Source: Clostridium sp. 'deep sea' (GTDB lineage: Bacteria > Bacillota > UBA994 > PWPR01). From it: 64,000 bases of DNA. This document shows, piece by piece, positions 33,659 through 41,403 of this stretch. The position numbers were made by a program, and so were the translations under genes. The stretch is from positions 124,001-188,000 of the forward strand of contig NZ_CP063353.1 of NCBI RefSeq assembly GCF_014931565.1, in the 5' to 3' direction. A model generated the notes under the pieces. The model searched no databases. It had not been told where the DNA came from and saw only the letters and a program-made list of their open reading frames with translations. The stretch's first letter is position 1. Every line of letters begins with the position of its first letter.

Positions 33659-33697
33659 AAGCTAATGGGACAATCACATGTCGTATTAGCTTTGTTA
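33658..33697 (+). terminator. Terminator of the Moco-linked operon
   Basis: AAAGCTAAT (33658-33666) with ATTAGCTTT (33685-33693), with inner GACA/TGTC pairing; a weak T-rich tail follows. It begins at the stop codon of the last gene. Confidence 0.65.
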
Positions 33698-33794
33698 TAT
33701 TAAGCTATATTATATATGTAACATTAAAAATATTTGTAAAAAATGAACTATGGTAGCTCTATAAACGTATAATTTTTAAATAGGGAGTGAAAAC

Positions 33795-34433
33795 TTGAAC
33801 TTGATAAATTTAATTGACATTATTAAACAAAAAGATTTTAATAAACAGTACTTTGTTAATTTAGTTATTACTAATGGAGTGGCTAGGGATATAGTGATAG
33901 ATAACTTACTAAATAATGAACATATTATGGTTTACTATCACTGCTATTATGTAGTAGATTTAGCTAGTCTACAGTCTCCGGAATTGTTTTACTGCTATTT
34001 TAACAATTTTGCGAAGCTTTTATACCATAAAAATTCTTATCATAGAGATATTGCTTTAACAATACTTGCTAATTTAGCAAAGGTTGATCAAGAAAAAAAG
34101 CTAGATAGTATTTTTAATGAGTATTTACTATTAATATACGATAAAAAGTTTAATACAGGAAAAAGTTGTATTAAAAACTTAGCTAAGATATTTAATTATA
34201 AGAGTAACTTGGTTATGGCAGTAATACCCCAATTACTTTATATTCACTTACAAAGTGATTATTCAAATAAGCAGCTAGAACTGCTTAAGTACGATATATT
34301 GGTGTTGCTGGAAATGGCCTATCATAATTACCCTAATCAACAAGAACTACTAAACTATATATATCAATGTGCTAATAGCATTAGTCCTAAAACAAAAAAG
34401 AAAGCTAAACAAATATTACAACAACTAATATAG
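33795..34433 (+). CDS. Hypothetical helical-repeat protein
   Basis: 212 aa from TTG 33795, with GGGAG about 7 nt upstream. Almost entirely helical, with HEAT-like pairs such as SYHRDIALTILANLAKVD and NTGKSCIKNLAKIFNY. No catalytic motif or membrane segment. It lies alone after the Moco operon terminator, so its function cannot be inferred. Confidence 0.65.
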   Translation: MNLINLIDIIKQKDFNKQYFVNLVITNGVARDIVIDNLLNNEHIMVYYHCYYVVDLASLQSPELFYCYFNNFAKLLYHKNSYHRDIALTILANLAKVDQEKKLDSIFNEYLLLIYDKKFNTGKSCIKNLAKIFNYKSNLVMAVIPQLLYIHLQSDYSNKQLELLKYDILVLLEMAYHNYPNQQELLNYIYQCANSISPKTKKKAKQILQQLI

Positions 34434-34553
34434 ATAATGGTATGTTATTAATGATATAAATTAATAATATAATTAAATAAAACTTCAGGTTGTTGTTAAA
34501 GACAAGTTTTATTTGGGCATAACAATATATAAGTATGATTGGGGGGCAAAAAA

Positions 34554-34787
34554 ATGGGTAAAAAAATTGTTTCTACTATAATTGTGACAATATTTATTGC
34601 GTATTTTTCTTTTGCTTTAGCTAGTATTCTAAAAGCACCTTTGCTTTTTGGATTTAATATCGAAACATTTTTTGTAGTATTGGCAGCTTTTGTAGTTGGA
34701 TTTTTAATTATTTCACTAATCTATACTTTAGTAGAGCGATTTAATGAAATTGATAGGGAGGATAAAGATGATCTTAGTAAATACTGA
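34554..34787 (+). CDS. Small two-helix membrane protein
   Basis: 77 aa, ATG 34554 after a GGGGGG tract. Two membrane segments: IVSTIIVTIFIAYFSFALA and FFVVLAAFVVGFLIISLIYTL, then an acidic cytoplasmic tail. It overlaps the UPF0145 gene by 20 bp. A decayed copy of this gene lies about 1 kb downstream (35500-35690). Confidence 0.8.
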   Translation: MGKKIVSTIIVTIFIAYFSFALASILKAPLLFGFNIETFFVVLAAFVVGFLIISLIYTLVERFNEIDREDKDDLSKY

Positions 34788-35085
34788 TTATATTGAAGGT
34801 AAAAAGTTTGAAATGTTAAGCATTGTTAAGGGTTCTACAATTCAATCTAAAAATGTAGGTAAAGATATTTTAAGTGGATTTAAAACCCTAGTAGGTGGAG
34901 AAATTACGGCCTATACGGAAATGATGAACGAAGCTAGAGCAATTGCCACCAAAAGAATGGTGCAAGAGGCAGAAAAGCTAGGGGCAGATGCAGTAGTTAA
35001 TATAAGGTACGCCTCAAGTGCTGTGATGTCGGGTGCTGCTGAAGTAATTGTTTACGGTACAGCTGTAAGATTTATTCACATGTAA
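34768..35085 (+). CDS. UPF0145 (YbjQ-like) family protein
   Basis: 105 aa, ATG 34768 after GGGAGG. LVNTDYIEGKKFEMLSIVKGSTIQSKNVGKDI, EMMNEARAIATKRMVQEAEKLGADAVVNIRY and AEVIVYGTAVR match the pentameric YbjQ/UPF0145 family, length about 105 aa as usual. The biochemical function is unknown. Coupled to the small membrane protein upstream. Confidence 0.88.
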   Translation: MILVNTDYIEGKKFEMLSIVKGSTIQSKNVGKDILSGFKTLVGGEITAYTEMMNEARAIATKRMVQEAEKLGADAVVNIRYASSAVMSGAAEVIVYGTAVRFIHM

Positions 35086-35215
35086 AAAATTGCTTGTATG
35101 CCTAGCTTATGGTATTATTTGTGGTTTCAATAAACGATAGTAAGACGATTGTTATTAAAGGTGGTTTTACGCAGTATAAATTTCAAGTTCTTTGATGTAC
35201 GAATGTTGTATATGT

Positions 35216-35244
35216 TGTAGTGGCTGGTCTTGTGCCAGCCTTTT
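35216..35244 (+). repeat. TGTAGTG-type stem-loop, copy 5
   Basis: TGTAGT, GGCTGGT (35222-35228), short loop, GCCAGCC (35234-35240), then TTTT. Same 5' flank as the other copies, with a different stem. Confidence 0.6.
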
Positions 35245-35276
35245 AATATTTAAATTGAACTACAAATTACTTAACT

Positions 35277-35305
35277 CTTCGTGTTCTTGGTGTTCTTCGT
35301 GGTTT
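35277..35305 (-). repeat. 29-bp intergenic repeat of 9-nt units, copy 5
   Basis: Identical to 12409-12437 over all 29 bases. On the reverse strand it reads CCACGAAGAACACC. Confidence 0.75.
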
Positions 35306-35499
35306 CACTAATCTTTTTTATTCTATTTTTATTACACTGTTCCTAATGACTTACACGGGTTTATGTAAAATTAAACCATATATGGTGATAGTTGCTGTAA
35401 TGAGTGATATTATTTTCAATTTTCATTTTTTTCTTCGTATCCTTTTTAAAAGGTTTAAGATTATTGTTAAGATAAGGTAATGCTAGGGTATAACACTAT

Positions 35500-35690
35500 A
35501 TAAGAATATCATTGGAGAGTACTAATATTTTTTTGCTTATTTTTCTTTTGCTTTGATGGCAATAATAAAAGCTTCCATAGATGTGGGTGTGATTATGGAG
35601 ACATTTTTTTGTAGTACTCACAGCTATTATATAAGGATTTTTAATTCTTCACTAATTTACACTTTAGTATACAGGGGTTAAGTTTCAAAA
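35500..35690 (+). pseudogene. Decayed duplicate of the small membrane protein gene
   Basis: The DNA aligns to 34530-34745. Shared landmarks include TATTTTTCTTTTGCTTT, GAAACATTTTTTGTAGTA (as GAGACATTTTTTTGTAGTA), GGATTTTTAATT and CACTAAT.TACACTTTAGTA. In-frame stops and single-base indels break the frame, and no start codon remains. The similarity extends into the upstream region (TATATAAG), so a segment including the promoter was duplicated. Confidence 0.75.
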
Positions 35691-35770
35691 GAAGATGATA
35701 ACTAAAAAGGTAATTAGAGTGGGATAAAAATGAGAAATACATAAACATATTTTAAAAGAGAGGATATAAA

Positions 35771-37039
35771 ATGAAAAAAATATTATGTTTCTTTATTGTT
35801 GTGTCTATTCTATTAACCGGATGTACACAACAACCAAATGCCCAAAGAGGTAGTGAAGACCAAGATCAGTATAATACTATACTCTCAAAAAACGGTGAGT
35901 TGAGTATTGTAACTAAACCTGAAAACCTATACATAAACCGTGGAGTTATTACTAAAATGCCAAAATATTATGGATCTGAAAAATCATTCAGTGTGGATAT
36001 AAGAAGTGGTGATTTGACAAAACTTGATTTAAGTAATAATTATAATGACTTAATGCATGCTGATTTTGATAGTAAAACACAATGGCCAAGTAATTTACCT
36101 GAAGGATTTGATCCTCAAAAAATTATGGAGTTAGGTAAAAATCCTGGGTTAGGTTTATATGATATTCATAAAAAAGGAATTACTGGTAAGGGAATTGGTA
36201 TTGCAATTATTGATGGGAGCCTGTTAGTTGACCACATTGAATATAAAGATCAGTTAAAACTCTATGAAGAGATTCACCTTTTGAACGGAGATACAGCATC
36301 TATGCATGGCCCAGCTGTGGCATCAATAGCAGTTGGTAAGACTGTTGGAGTAGCACCCGAAGCAGATCTCTATTATATTGCTTGTACTCACGGTGTTTAT
36401 AAAGAGGAAGGTGGGTTTGAGCATGACCTAAAATGGTACTCAAAATCAATTGATCGTATTATAGAAATCAATAGAACTTTACCAAATGAAAATAAGATTA
36501 GAGTTATATCAATCTCATTTGGTATTAAATCAGGGCGAAAAGGAAAGAAATATGTACTTAATTCAATAAAACGAGCCGAAAAAGAGGGTATTCATACTGT
36601 GTTTGTAGGTAGTAATAAATTTTCAGGTCTGGGACGTGACCCTTTAAAAAGTGCTGATAATAGTACATCATTTACAGAAGGTAAAATCTTGCAAAAACTT
36701 ATAAAAACAGGATATGAATCCTCTAATGAACACTGGAAAAATCAAATAAAATTAAAATATGGAGATTCAATATTCGTTCCAATGGATTCTAGGTGTTTTG
36801 CTAGTCCTACAGGTAATAATGATTATGTCTTTAATAGAATTGGTGGCTGTAGTTGGACTGTACCATATGTTGCTGGTTTATATGCTTTAGCTTGCCAAGT
36901 AAATGAAAATGTAACACCAGAAACCTTCTGGAAAGAGGCTTCCAATACAGCGGATATACTAAAATACAATAATGAAGAAAAACTTGGTCTATTAGTTAAC
37001 CCTAAAAATTTGCTAGAAAAAATTGAGAAGTTAAAGTAG
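35771..37039 (+). CDS. Subtilisin-like (S8) serine protease lipoprotein
   Basis: 422 aa. Lipobox LLTGC (Cys18), so surface-anchored. S8 catalytic triad: Asp148 in IAIIDGSLLVDH, His179 in MHGPAVASIAVG, Ser361 in GGCSWTVPYVAGLYAL; oxyanion Asn probably N282 in VFVGSNK. Motifs depart from the usual DTG, HGTHVAG and GTSMATPHVAG, but all catalytic residues are present. The first about 130 residues may be a propeptide or accessory domain. It lies between a decayed gene copy and a repeated 23-nt segment, suggesting insertion in or rearrangement of a duplicated region. Confidence 0.85.
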   Translation: MKKILCFFIVVSILLTGCTQQPNAQRGSEDQDQYNTILSKNGELSIVTKPENLYINRGVITKMPKYYGSEKSFSVDIRSGDLTKLDLSNNYNDLMHADFDSKTQWPSNLPEGFDPQKIMELGKNPGLGLYDIHKKGITGKGIGIAIIDGSLLVDHIEYKDQLKLYEEIHLLNGDTASMHGPAVASIAVGKTVGVAPEADLYYIACTHGVYKEEGGFEHDLKWYSKSIDRIIEINRTLPNENKIRVISISFGIKSGRKGKKYVLNSIKRAEKEGIHTVFVGSNKFSGLGRDPLKSADNSTSFTEGKILQKLIKTGYESSNEHWKNQIKLKYGDSIFVPMDSRCFASPTGNNDYVFNRIGGCSWTVPYVAGLYALACQVNENVTPETFWKEASNTADILKYNNEEKLGLLVNPKNLLEKIEKLK

Positions 37040-37156
37040 TTACATAAACATAATTGCTTAACAATTAGAGACAAAACGATAGTAGAACGGTTGTTAGAGC
37101 AATGGTTTAGCGATTGATATTAAAAGTAGATTTTCGTTTGTGACAGCCTAAATATT

Positions 37157-37186
37157 AACCTCTTACTTATTAGGTAAGAGGTTTTT
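37157..37186 (+). terminator. Terminator between convergent genes
   Basis: AACCTCTTAC (37157-37166), a 7-nt loop, GTAAGAGGTT (37174-37183), then a T-run to 37186. It lies 117 bp after the protease gene and just after the 3' end of the minus-strand AraC-GGDEF gene. Confidence 0.8.
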
Positions 37187-37199
37187 ATATTAATAAATG

Positions 37200-38042
37200 T
37201 TACTTTACAAATTTATATTGATTTTTTCCTGCTTTTTTGGCAGCTAACATGGCTGATTGAGCTTGATCAATTAAATCTATATTATCGTCATTAGAAATTG
37301 AAGTAATACCTATACTAATGGAGATAGGTACAAAAATAATATTATGTTTAAGACCTTTATTCACTTCTATTAACATGTCTTTACACAATTGTTCTAAGTG
37401 GTTTGTGTTAATATCAGTTATTACAATTGCAAATTCATCACCATGTATTCTTATTACCTTTGATTTTATACTATATTTTACTAAAACTTCTTCCAGACTC
37501 TTCTTTACTTTAACTATTACCATATCCCCTATATCACTACCAAACTCTTTATTGATATTAAGAAAATGGTCAATATCTATATCTAGTAAATATCCTTTTG
37601 CTGAGTTACTTATTACACTATTTAAAATGGCAACGTTTTTGATATGACAATTCATTAATTTCCCTCCAGTATTTTGATTGATTAAAATAATCCTAGGAAA
37701 AGCATCATAATATTTACCGAAATTTTTATAGTGCTGAGGTGATAAGCCATATAGCTGTTTAAAGCTTCTTGAATAACTGGCAGACGAGCTATAGCCATAT
37801 TTAAGAGCTATATTCAATATATTTTTATGTGAAAATATTAAATCATAAGCAGAGTGGGAAAGCTTACGTTGCCTAATGTATTTTTTTATAGGCACACCTA
37901 ATACCAAAGAGCACACATTATAAAACGATGATTTTGACATATAAACTAAATTAGTTAAATCAGTTATTTTAATAGTCTCTAAGATATTTTCTTCAATATA
38001 ATCAATAACAGATTGAAGTTGTTTAAACAGCTTTTTATTCAT
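37200..38042 (-). CDS. AraC-type DNA-binding domain fused to a GGDEF domain
   Basis: 280 aa. Residues 5-108 form an AraC double HTH: ITDLTNLVYMSKSSFYNVCSLVLGVPIKKYIRQRKL, then ILNIALKYGYSSSASYSRSFKQLYGLSP. Residues about 145-280 form a GGDEF domain: metal Asp in LDIDIDHFLNINKEFGSDIGD (154-173) and the active-site loop HGDEF (200-204), with His in place of the first Gly, then ISIGIT. Some active cyclases tolerate this change. The direct joining of a DNA-binding module to a cyclase-type domain is unusual and suggests nucleotide-responsive transcription control. Confidence 0.88.
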   Translation of the reverse strand: MNKKLFKQLQSVIDYIEENILETIKITDLTNLVYMSKSSFYNVCSLVLGVPIKKYIRQRKLSHSAYDLIFSHKNILNIALKYGYSSSASYSRSFKQLYGLSPQHYKNFGKYYDAFPRIILINQNTGGKLMNCHIKNVAILNSVISNSAKGYLLDIDIDHFLNINKEFGSDIGDMVIVKVKKSLEEVLVKYSIKSKVIRIHGDEFAIVITDINTNHLEQLCKDMLIEVNKGLKHNIIFVPISISIGITSISNDDNIDLIDQAQSAMLAAKKAGKNQYKFVK

Positions 38043-38145
38043 CTAAATCACCATACTATAATAAGATATCTTAATGTAATTATATATTTATTAAAACAAT
38101 AATGCATTGCATTTTTTCCAGATTTATAATGATGTTTTCTTAGCT

Positions 38146-38170
38146 AAATTTCAAATAAGATATGAAATTT
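38146..38170. promoter_or_regulatory. Inverted repeat between divergent genes
   Basis: AAATTTCA (38146-38153) and TGAAATTT (38163-38170) with a 9-bp spacer lie in the divergent region between the AraC-GGDEF gene and the anchored protein gene. The position suits an operator; the binding protein is unknown. Confidence 0.35.
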
Positions 38171-38257
38171 AAAAATGCACAATATGTTTACACTTATATT
38201 CTATATGTGATAATGTAATTTAGTAGTGGAATATCTAATAAAAAGGAGAGGGTTGTA

Positions 38258-38779
38258 ATATTATACTATAAATTAATTAAAAGAGTAGTAGGTTTTCTTT
38301 TTATTGCTATAATTTTGGTGTATACAGTGCCAATACCAATTAATAGAGAACTTACAGCTGTAGAAATAAAGCTCGATGATCCTGGGTATTTAGAGACACG
38401 AACAATACAGATTAAAGGTAGTTATAGATTTAATTTATTTAAAGATAACATTTTTAAAGGTCAAATTTTTGTTCCTAAATATCCAACAACAGCGAAGAAA
38501 ATGCAAAAACTACAATTTATAAGAGATGTAGGTAATGAAGCAGTTATGTCTTATGTGTATACAACTGGTACAGATGCAGATGGTCATGAAAATTACGAGC
38601 ATTATAACTTCGGAAAAATGATTTGTAAACCCCTGTTATCAAAAATGGTAATCCTAGTTTATGAACAACAAGATAATAGTGGTTGGAGTAGTAAGTTTGG
38701 CTACTGTATTGTAACCTCAGCTAAAAATCGTGAAGAAGCACTAAATATTCTAAAAAAATATGATATTAGTCCATATTAA
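38258..38779 (+). CDS. Membrane-anchored hypothetical protein (ATA start)
   Basis: 173 aa if translation begins at ATA 38258, behind GGAGAGGG (38245-38252). The sequence is then (M)LYYKLIKRVVGFLFIAIILVYTVPIP, a basic region followed by one membrane helix. The first canonical in-frame start (TTG 38315) would begin inside the helix without a ribosome binding site. The extracellular part of about 145 residues includes NRELTAVEIKLDDPGYLETR and KFGYCIVTSAKNREEALNILKKY. No family recognised. Confidence 0.6.
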   Translation: MLYYKLIKRVVGFLFIAIILVYTVPIPINRELTAVEIKLDDPGYLETRTIQIKGSYRFNLFKDNIFKGQIFVPKYPTTAKKMQKLQFIRDVGNEAVMSYVYTTGTDADGHENYEHYNFGKMICKPLLSKMVILVYEQQDNSGWSSKFGYCIVTSAKNREEALNILKKYDISPY

Positions 38780-38814
38780 TTTATCAATAAATACCTAATA
38801 AATAAGTAGATAAT

Positions 38815-38856
38815 AAACCCTGTTAAAACTTTGCCGAAAGTCTTAACAGGGTTTTT
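38815..38856 (+). terminator. Intrinsic terminator
   Basis: AAACCCTGTTAA (38815-38826) with TTAACAGGGTTT (38843-38854), an inner ACTTT/AAAGT helix, then a T-run. It ends transcription of the anchored protein gene. Confidence 0.88.
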
Positions 38857-38898
38857 AATATTTTTACCCACTAAAATAAAATATCCTAAAATTAAATA

Positions 38899-38927
38899 TT
38901 GACAAAATTCACGTTGCAGTGTATTCT
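38899..38927 (+). promoter_or_regulatory. Promoter of the polyamine operon
   Basis: TTGACA (38899-38904), 17-bp spacer, TATTCT (38922-38927), 69 bp before the regulator's start codon. Confidence 0.7.
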
Positions 38928-38996
38928 TTAATTTGTTTAGAGTATGTAAGTTATAAGTTTAGTATTAGTAAACCTTTTTGCAGTTTTGGAGGTACT

Positions 38997-39539
38997 ATGA
39001 ATATTGGTAATAAAATTAAGAATTTAAGACTTCAACAAAGCCTTACCCAAGAAGAGCTTGCAAACAGGTGTGAGTTATCTAAGGGCTTTATTTCTCAACT
39101 CGAAAATGACCTAACCAGTCCATCTATAGCAACTTTAAAAGATATTTTATTAGTGCTAGGCACAGACTTACAAGAATTTTTTAATGAAAAAGAAACCAAA
39201 CAAATTGTATATAAAAAAAGAGATGTGTTTGTAAAACAAGAAGAAGAGCTTAAACACAATATAAGCTGGCTAATCCCTAACTCTCAAAAAAATGCCATGG
39301 AGCCTATATTATTCGAACTAGCAGAGAACGGCAGAACCAAAGATTTACATCCCCACGAAGGTGAAATATTTGCTTATGTACTAACAGGCAGAATTGAGTT
39401 ATGGCTAGGTACAAAAAAATATAGGGTATCACGTGGTGAGAGTTTTTATCTTTTACGACCCCGAAAGGTACATCATATTGTTAACGCTGCAAGTAAAACA
39501 TCAAAATTTATTTGGGTATCAACACCCCCAGTTTTTTAG
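38997..39539 (+). CDS. XRE-cupin regulator of the polyamine transporter operon
   Basis: 180 aa, ATG 38997 after GGAGG. N-terminal XRE HTH (IGNKIKNLRLQQSLTQEELANRCELSKGFISQLENDLTSPSIATL) and a C-terminal cupin (HPHEGEIFAYVLTGRIELWLG, then RGESFYLLRPRKVHHIVN). The architecture is that of PuuR-like regulators, which usually repress polyamine genes when the cupin binds its ligand. It is the first gene of the potABCD operon; the next gene starts 11 bp after it. Confidence 0.88.
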   Translation: MNIGNKIKNLRLQQSLTQEELANRCELSKGFISQLENDLTSPSIATLKDILLVLGTDLQEFFNEKETKQIVYKKRDVFVKQEEELKHNISWLIPNSQKNAMEPILFELAENGRTKDLHPHEGEIFAYVLTGRIELWLGTKKYRVSRGESFYLLRPRKVHHIVNAASKTSKFIWVSTPPVF

Positions 39540-39550
39540 GAGAGCTAAAT

Positions 39551-40588
39551 ATGGCTGAAAAATTAATTGAATTAAAAAACTTGTCAAAAAAATATGCTGA
39601 TAACTTAGTTGTAAATAATATTAATTTAGATATCTATAAAAATCAGTTCATAACCTTGTTAGGCCCAAGTGGCTGTGGTAAAACTACTATTTTAAGAATG
39701 ATAGCAGGCTTTGAGGAAATAACTAGTGGCACTATATTATTTCAAGGTCAAGATATAAATAATATTCCTGCCCATGAGCGACAAATAAATACGGTTTTTC
39801 AAAACTACGCCTTATTTCCACATTTAAACATTTACGATAATATTGCTTTTGGTTTAAAACTAAAAAAACTACCTAAAAATGAAATTGAAAATAGAGTAAC
39901 AAAGGCACTAAAAATGGTAAAACTAACTGGCTATGATAAACGCTCAATACATGCTTTAAGTGGTGGTCAGCAACAACGAGTTGCCTTGGCTAGAGCAATT
40001 GTTAATAGACCTAAACTTTTATTGTTAGATGAACCTTTATCTGCCCTTGATTTAAAATTAAGAAAAGATATGCAATATGAAATAAAAGATATGCAACATG
40101 ACTTAGGTATTACCTTTATTTATGTAACACATGATCAAGAAGAGGCCTTAACAATGTCGGATAAAATTGTTGTTATGAACGATGGTGTTATTCAGCAAAT
40201 AGGAGCTCCTCAGCATATTTACAACGAACCAATTAATAAATTTGTGGCATCATTTATTGGTGAAAGCAATATTATGCCAGGTGTTTATAAAGGCAATAAA
40301 CAGGTAGAGTTTTCTGGGGTTGTATTTGATTGTGTAGATGAAGATTTTACAGCAGGAGAACAGGTAGATGTGGTAATTAGACCCGAAGATTTTGATGTGG
40401 TTGTTAGCGATTTAGGTAAAATAACGGGGCGTGTTGATGATATTGTATTTAAGGGTGTTCATTACGAACTATGTGTAATAGTTGAAGATAAAGAGCTGAT
40501 TGTACACACCTTAGAAAGCCCAAATATAGGAGATATTATCGGGCTAAATGTAGATAAATATGAAATACATTTAATGAAGGTAAGCTAA
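39551..40588 (+). CDS. potA: Spermidine/putrescine ABC transporter ATPase
   Basis: 345 aa, ATG 39551 after AGGAG. Walker A GPSGCGKTT, LSGGQQQRVALARAI and Walker B LLLDEPLSALD, with VFQNYALFPHLN. A C-terminal TOBE/regulatory region from about 270 contains IRPEDFDVV. It overlaps potB by one base. Confidence 0.93.
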   Translation: MAEKLIELKNLSKKYADNLVVNNINLDIYKNQFITLLGPSGCGKTTILRMIAGFEEITSGTILFQGQDINNIPAHERQINTVFQNYALFPHLNIYDNIAFGLKLKKLPKNEIENRVTKALKMVKLTGYDKRSIHALSGGQQQRVALARAIVNRPKLLLLDEPLSALDLKLRKDMQYEIKDMQHDLGITFIYVTHDQEEALTMSDKIVVMNDGVIQQIGAPQHIYNEPINKFVASFIGESNIMPGVYKGNKQVEFSGVVFDCVDEDFTAGEQVDVVIRPEDFDVVVSDLGKITGRVDDIVFKGVHYELCVIVEDKELIVHTLESPNIGDIIGLNVDKYEIHLMKVS

Positions 40589-41403
40589 TGAAAGAGCTGC
40601 GTAAACTAGCTCTACCCTATAAGTGGGTAATGATCTTATTAGTGGTGATTCCTATTTTAATAATGATATTTTTGTCATTTACTAATACTCAAGGTATAGA
40701 TTTGGCTAATGCTAAACTTAGCTTAAACAATTTTAAAAAACTTGGTGAATCAATTTATTTAGATGCAGTTATTAATTCAGTTGTATTATCATCTATAGCA
40801 ACTTTAATTTGTTTATTAATTGGGTATCCTATGGCTTATATAATTGCCAATTTAAAAAGTAAAAAAAAGTGGTTAGTATTAATCCTCTTAATTTGCCCTA
40901 TGTGGTCTAATATGCTTTTAAGAGTGATAGCTTGGGAGCAATTGTTTAAACCTAATAGTTTATTAAATATTATTGGTATTAGCCTTAATTTATTAGGTAC
41001 AAAAACAGCTATTGTAATTGGCATGGTTTCAATTTACCTGCCCTTTATGATATTTCCTATTTATACTTCTCTTGAGAAAATGGATAAATCTTTATTAGAG
41101 GCCAGTAGAGATTTAGGAGCTAGTCCTGTTCAAGTATTTACTAAGATAATATTCCCTTTATCACTTGGTGGAGTAGCTAGCGGTGTTTTAATGACTCTTT
41201 TGCCAAGTGCAACTGCATTTGCTTTACCCCAAAGATTAGGGGGCGGTAATATATTATTAATTGGTAACGTTATCGAAAATATGTTTAAAAAAGTATTTAA
41301 CTATAATCTAGGTAGTCTTTTATCTCTATTTGTAATAACAATAATTTTTGCATCTATAGGCTTATTTAATAAAGGTGATGAAGACGGAGGTATGTTAGTA
41401 TGA
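40588..41403 (+). CDS. potB: Spermidine/putrescine ABC transporter permease
   Basis: 271 aa, six membrane helices. The EAA-type coupling loop is ASRDLGASPVQVFTKIIFPLSLGG, and the N-terminal helix MILLVVIPILIMIFLSF is followed by the usual short extracellular loop. Overlaps potC by 4 bp. Confidence 0.92.
   Translation: MKELRKLALPYKWVMILLVVIPILIMIFLSFTNTQGIDLANAKLSLNNFKKLGESIYLDAVINSVVLSSIATLICLLIGYPMAYIIANLKSKKKWLVLILLICPMWSNMLLRVIAWEQLFKPNSLLNIIGISLNLLGTKTAIVIGMVSIYLPFMIFPIYTSLEKMDKSLLEASRDLGASPVQVFTKIIFPLSLGGVASGVLMTLLPSATAFALPQRLGGGNILLIGNVIENMFKKVFNYNLGSLLSLFVITIIFASIGLFNKGDEDGGMLV

Larger units (their letters stand above)
35086..35770. other. Non-coding stretch with repeats and a decayed gene
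   Basis: From left to right it holds a 23-nt segment (35132-35154) that recurs after the peptidase gene (37074-37096), a TGTAGTG-type stem-loop (35216-35241), a 29-bp 9-nt-unit repeat (35277-35305) and the decayed copy of the small membrane gene. No intact gene was found. Confidence 0.6.

Noticed and set aside
38103-38116. ATGCATTGCATTTT as a second operator
   Set aside because: Imperfect and AT-rich; no stronger than expected by chance in this DNA.
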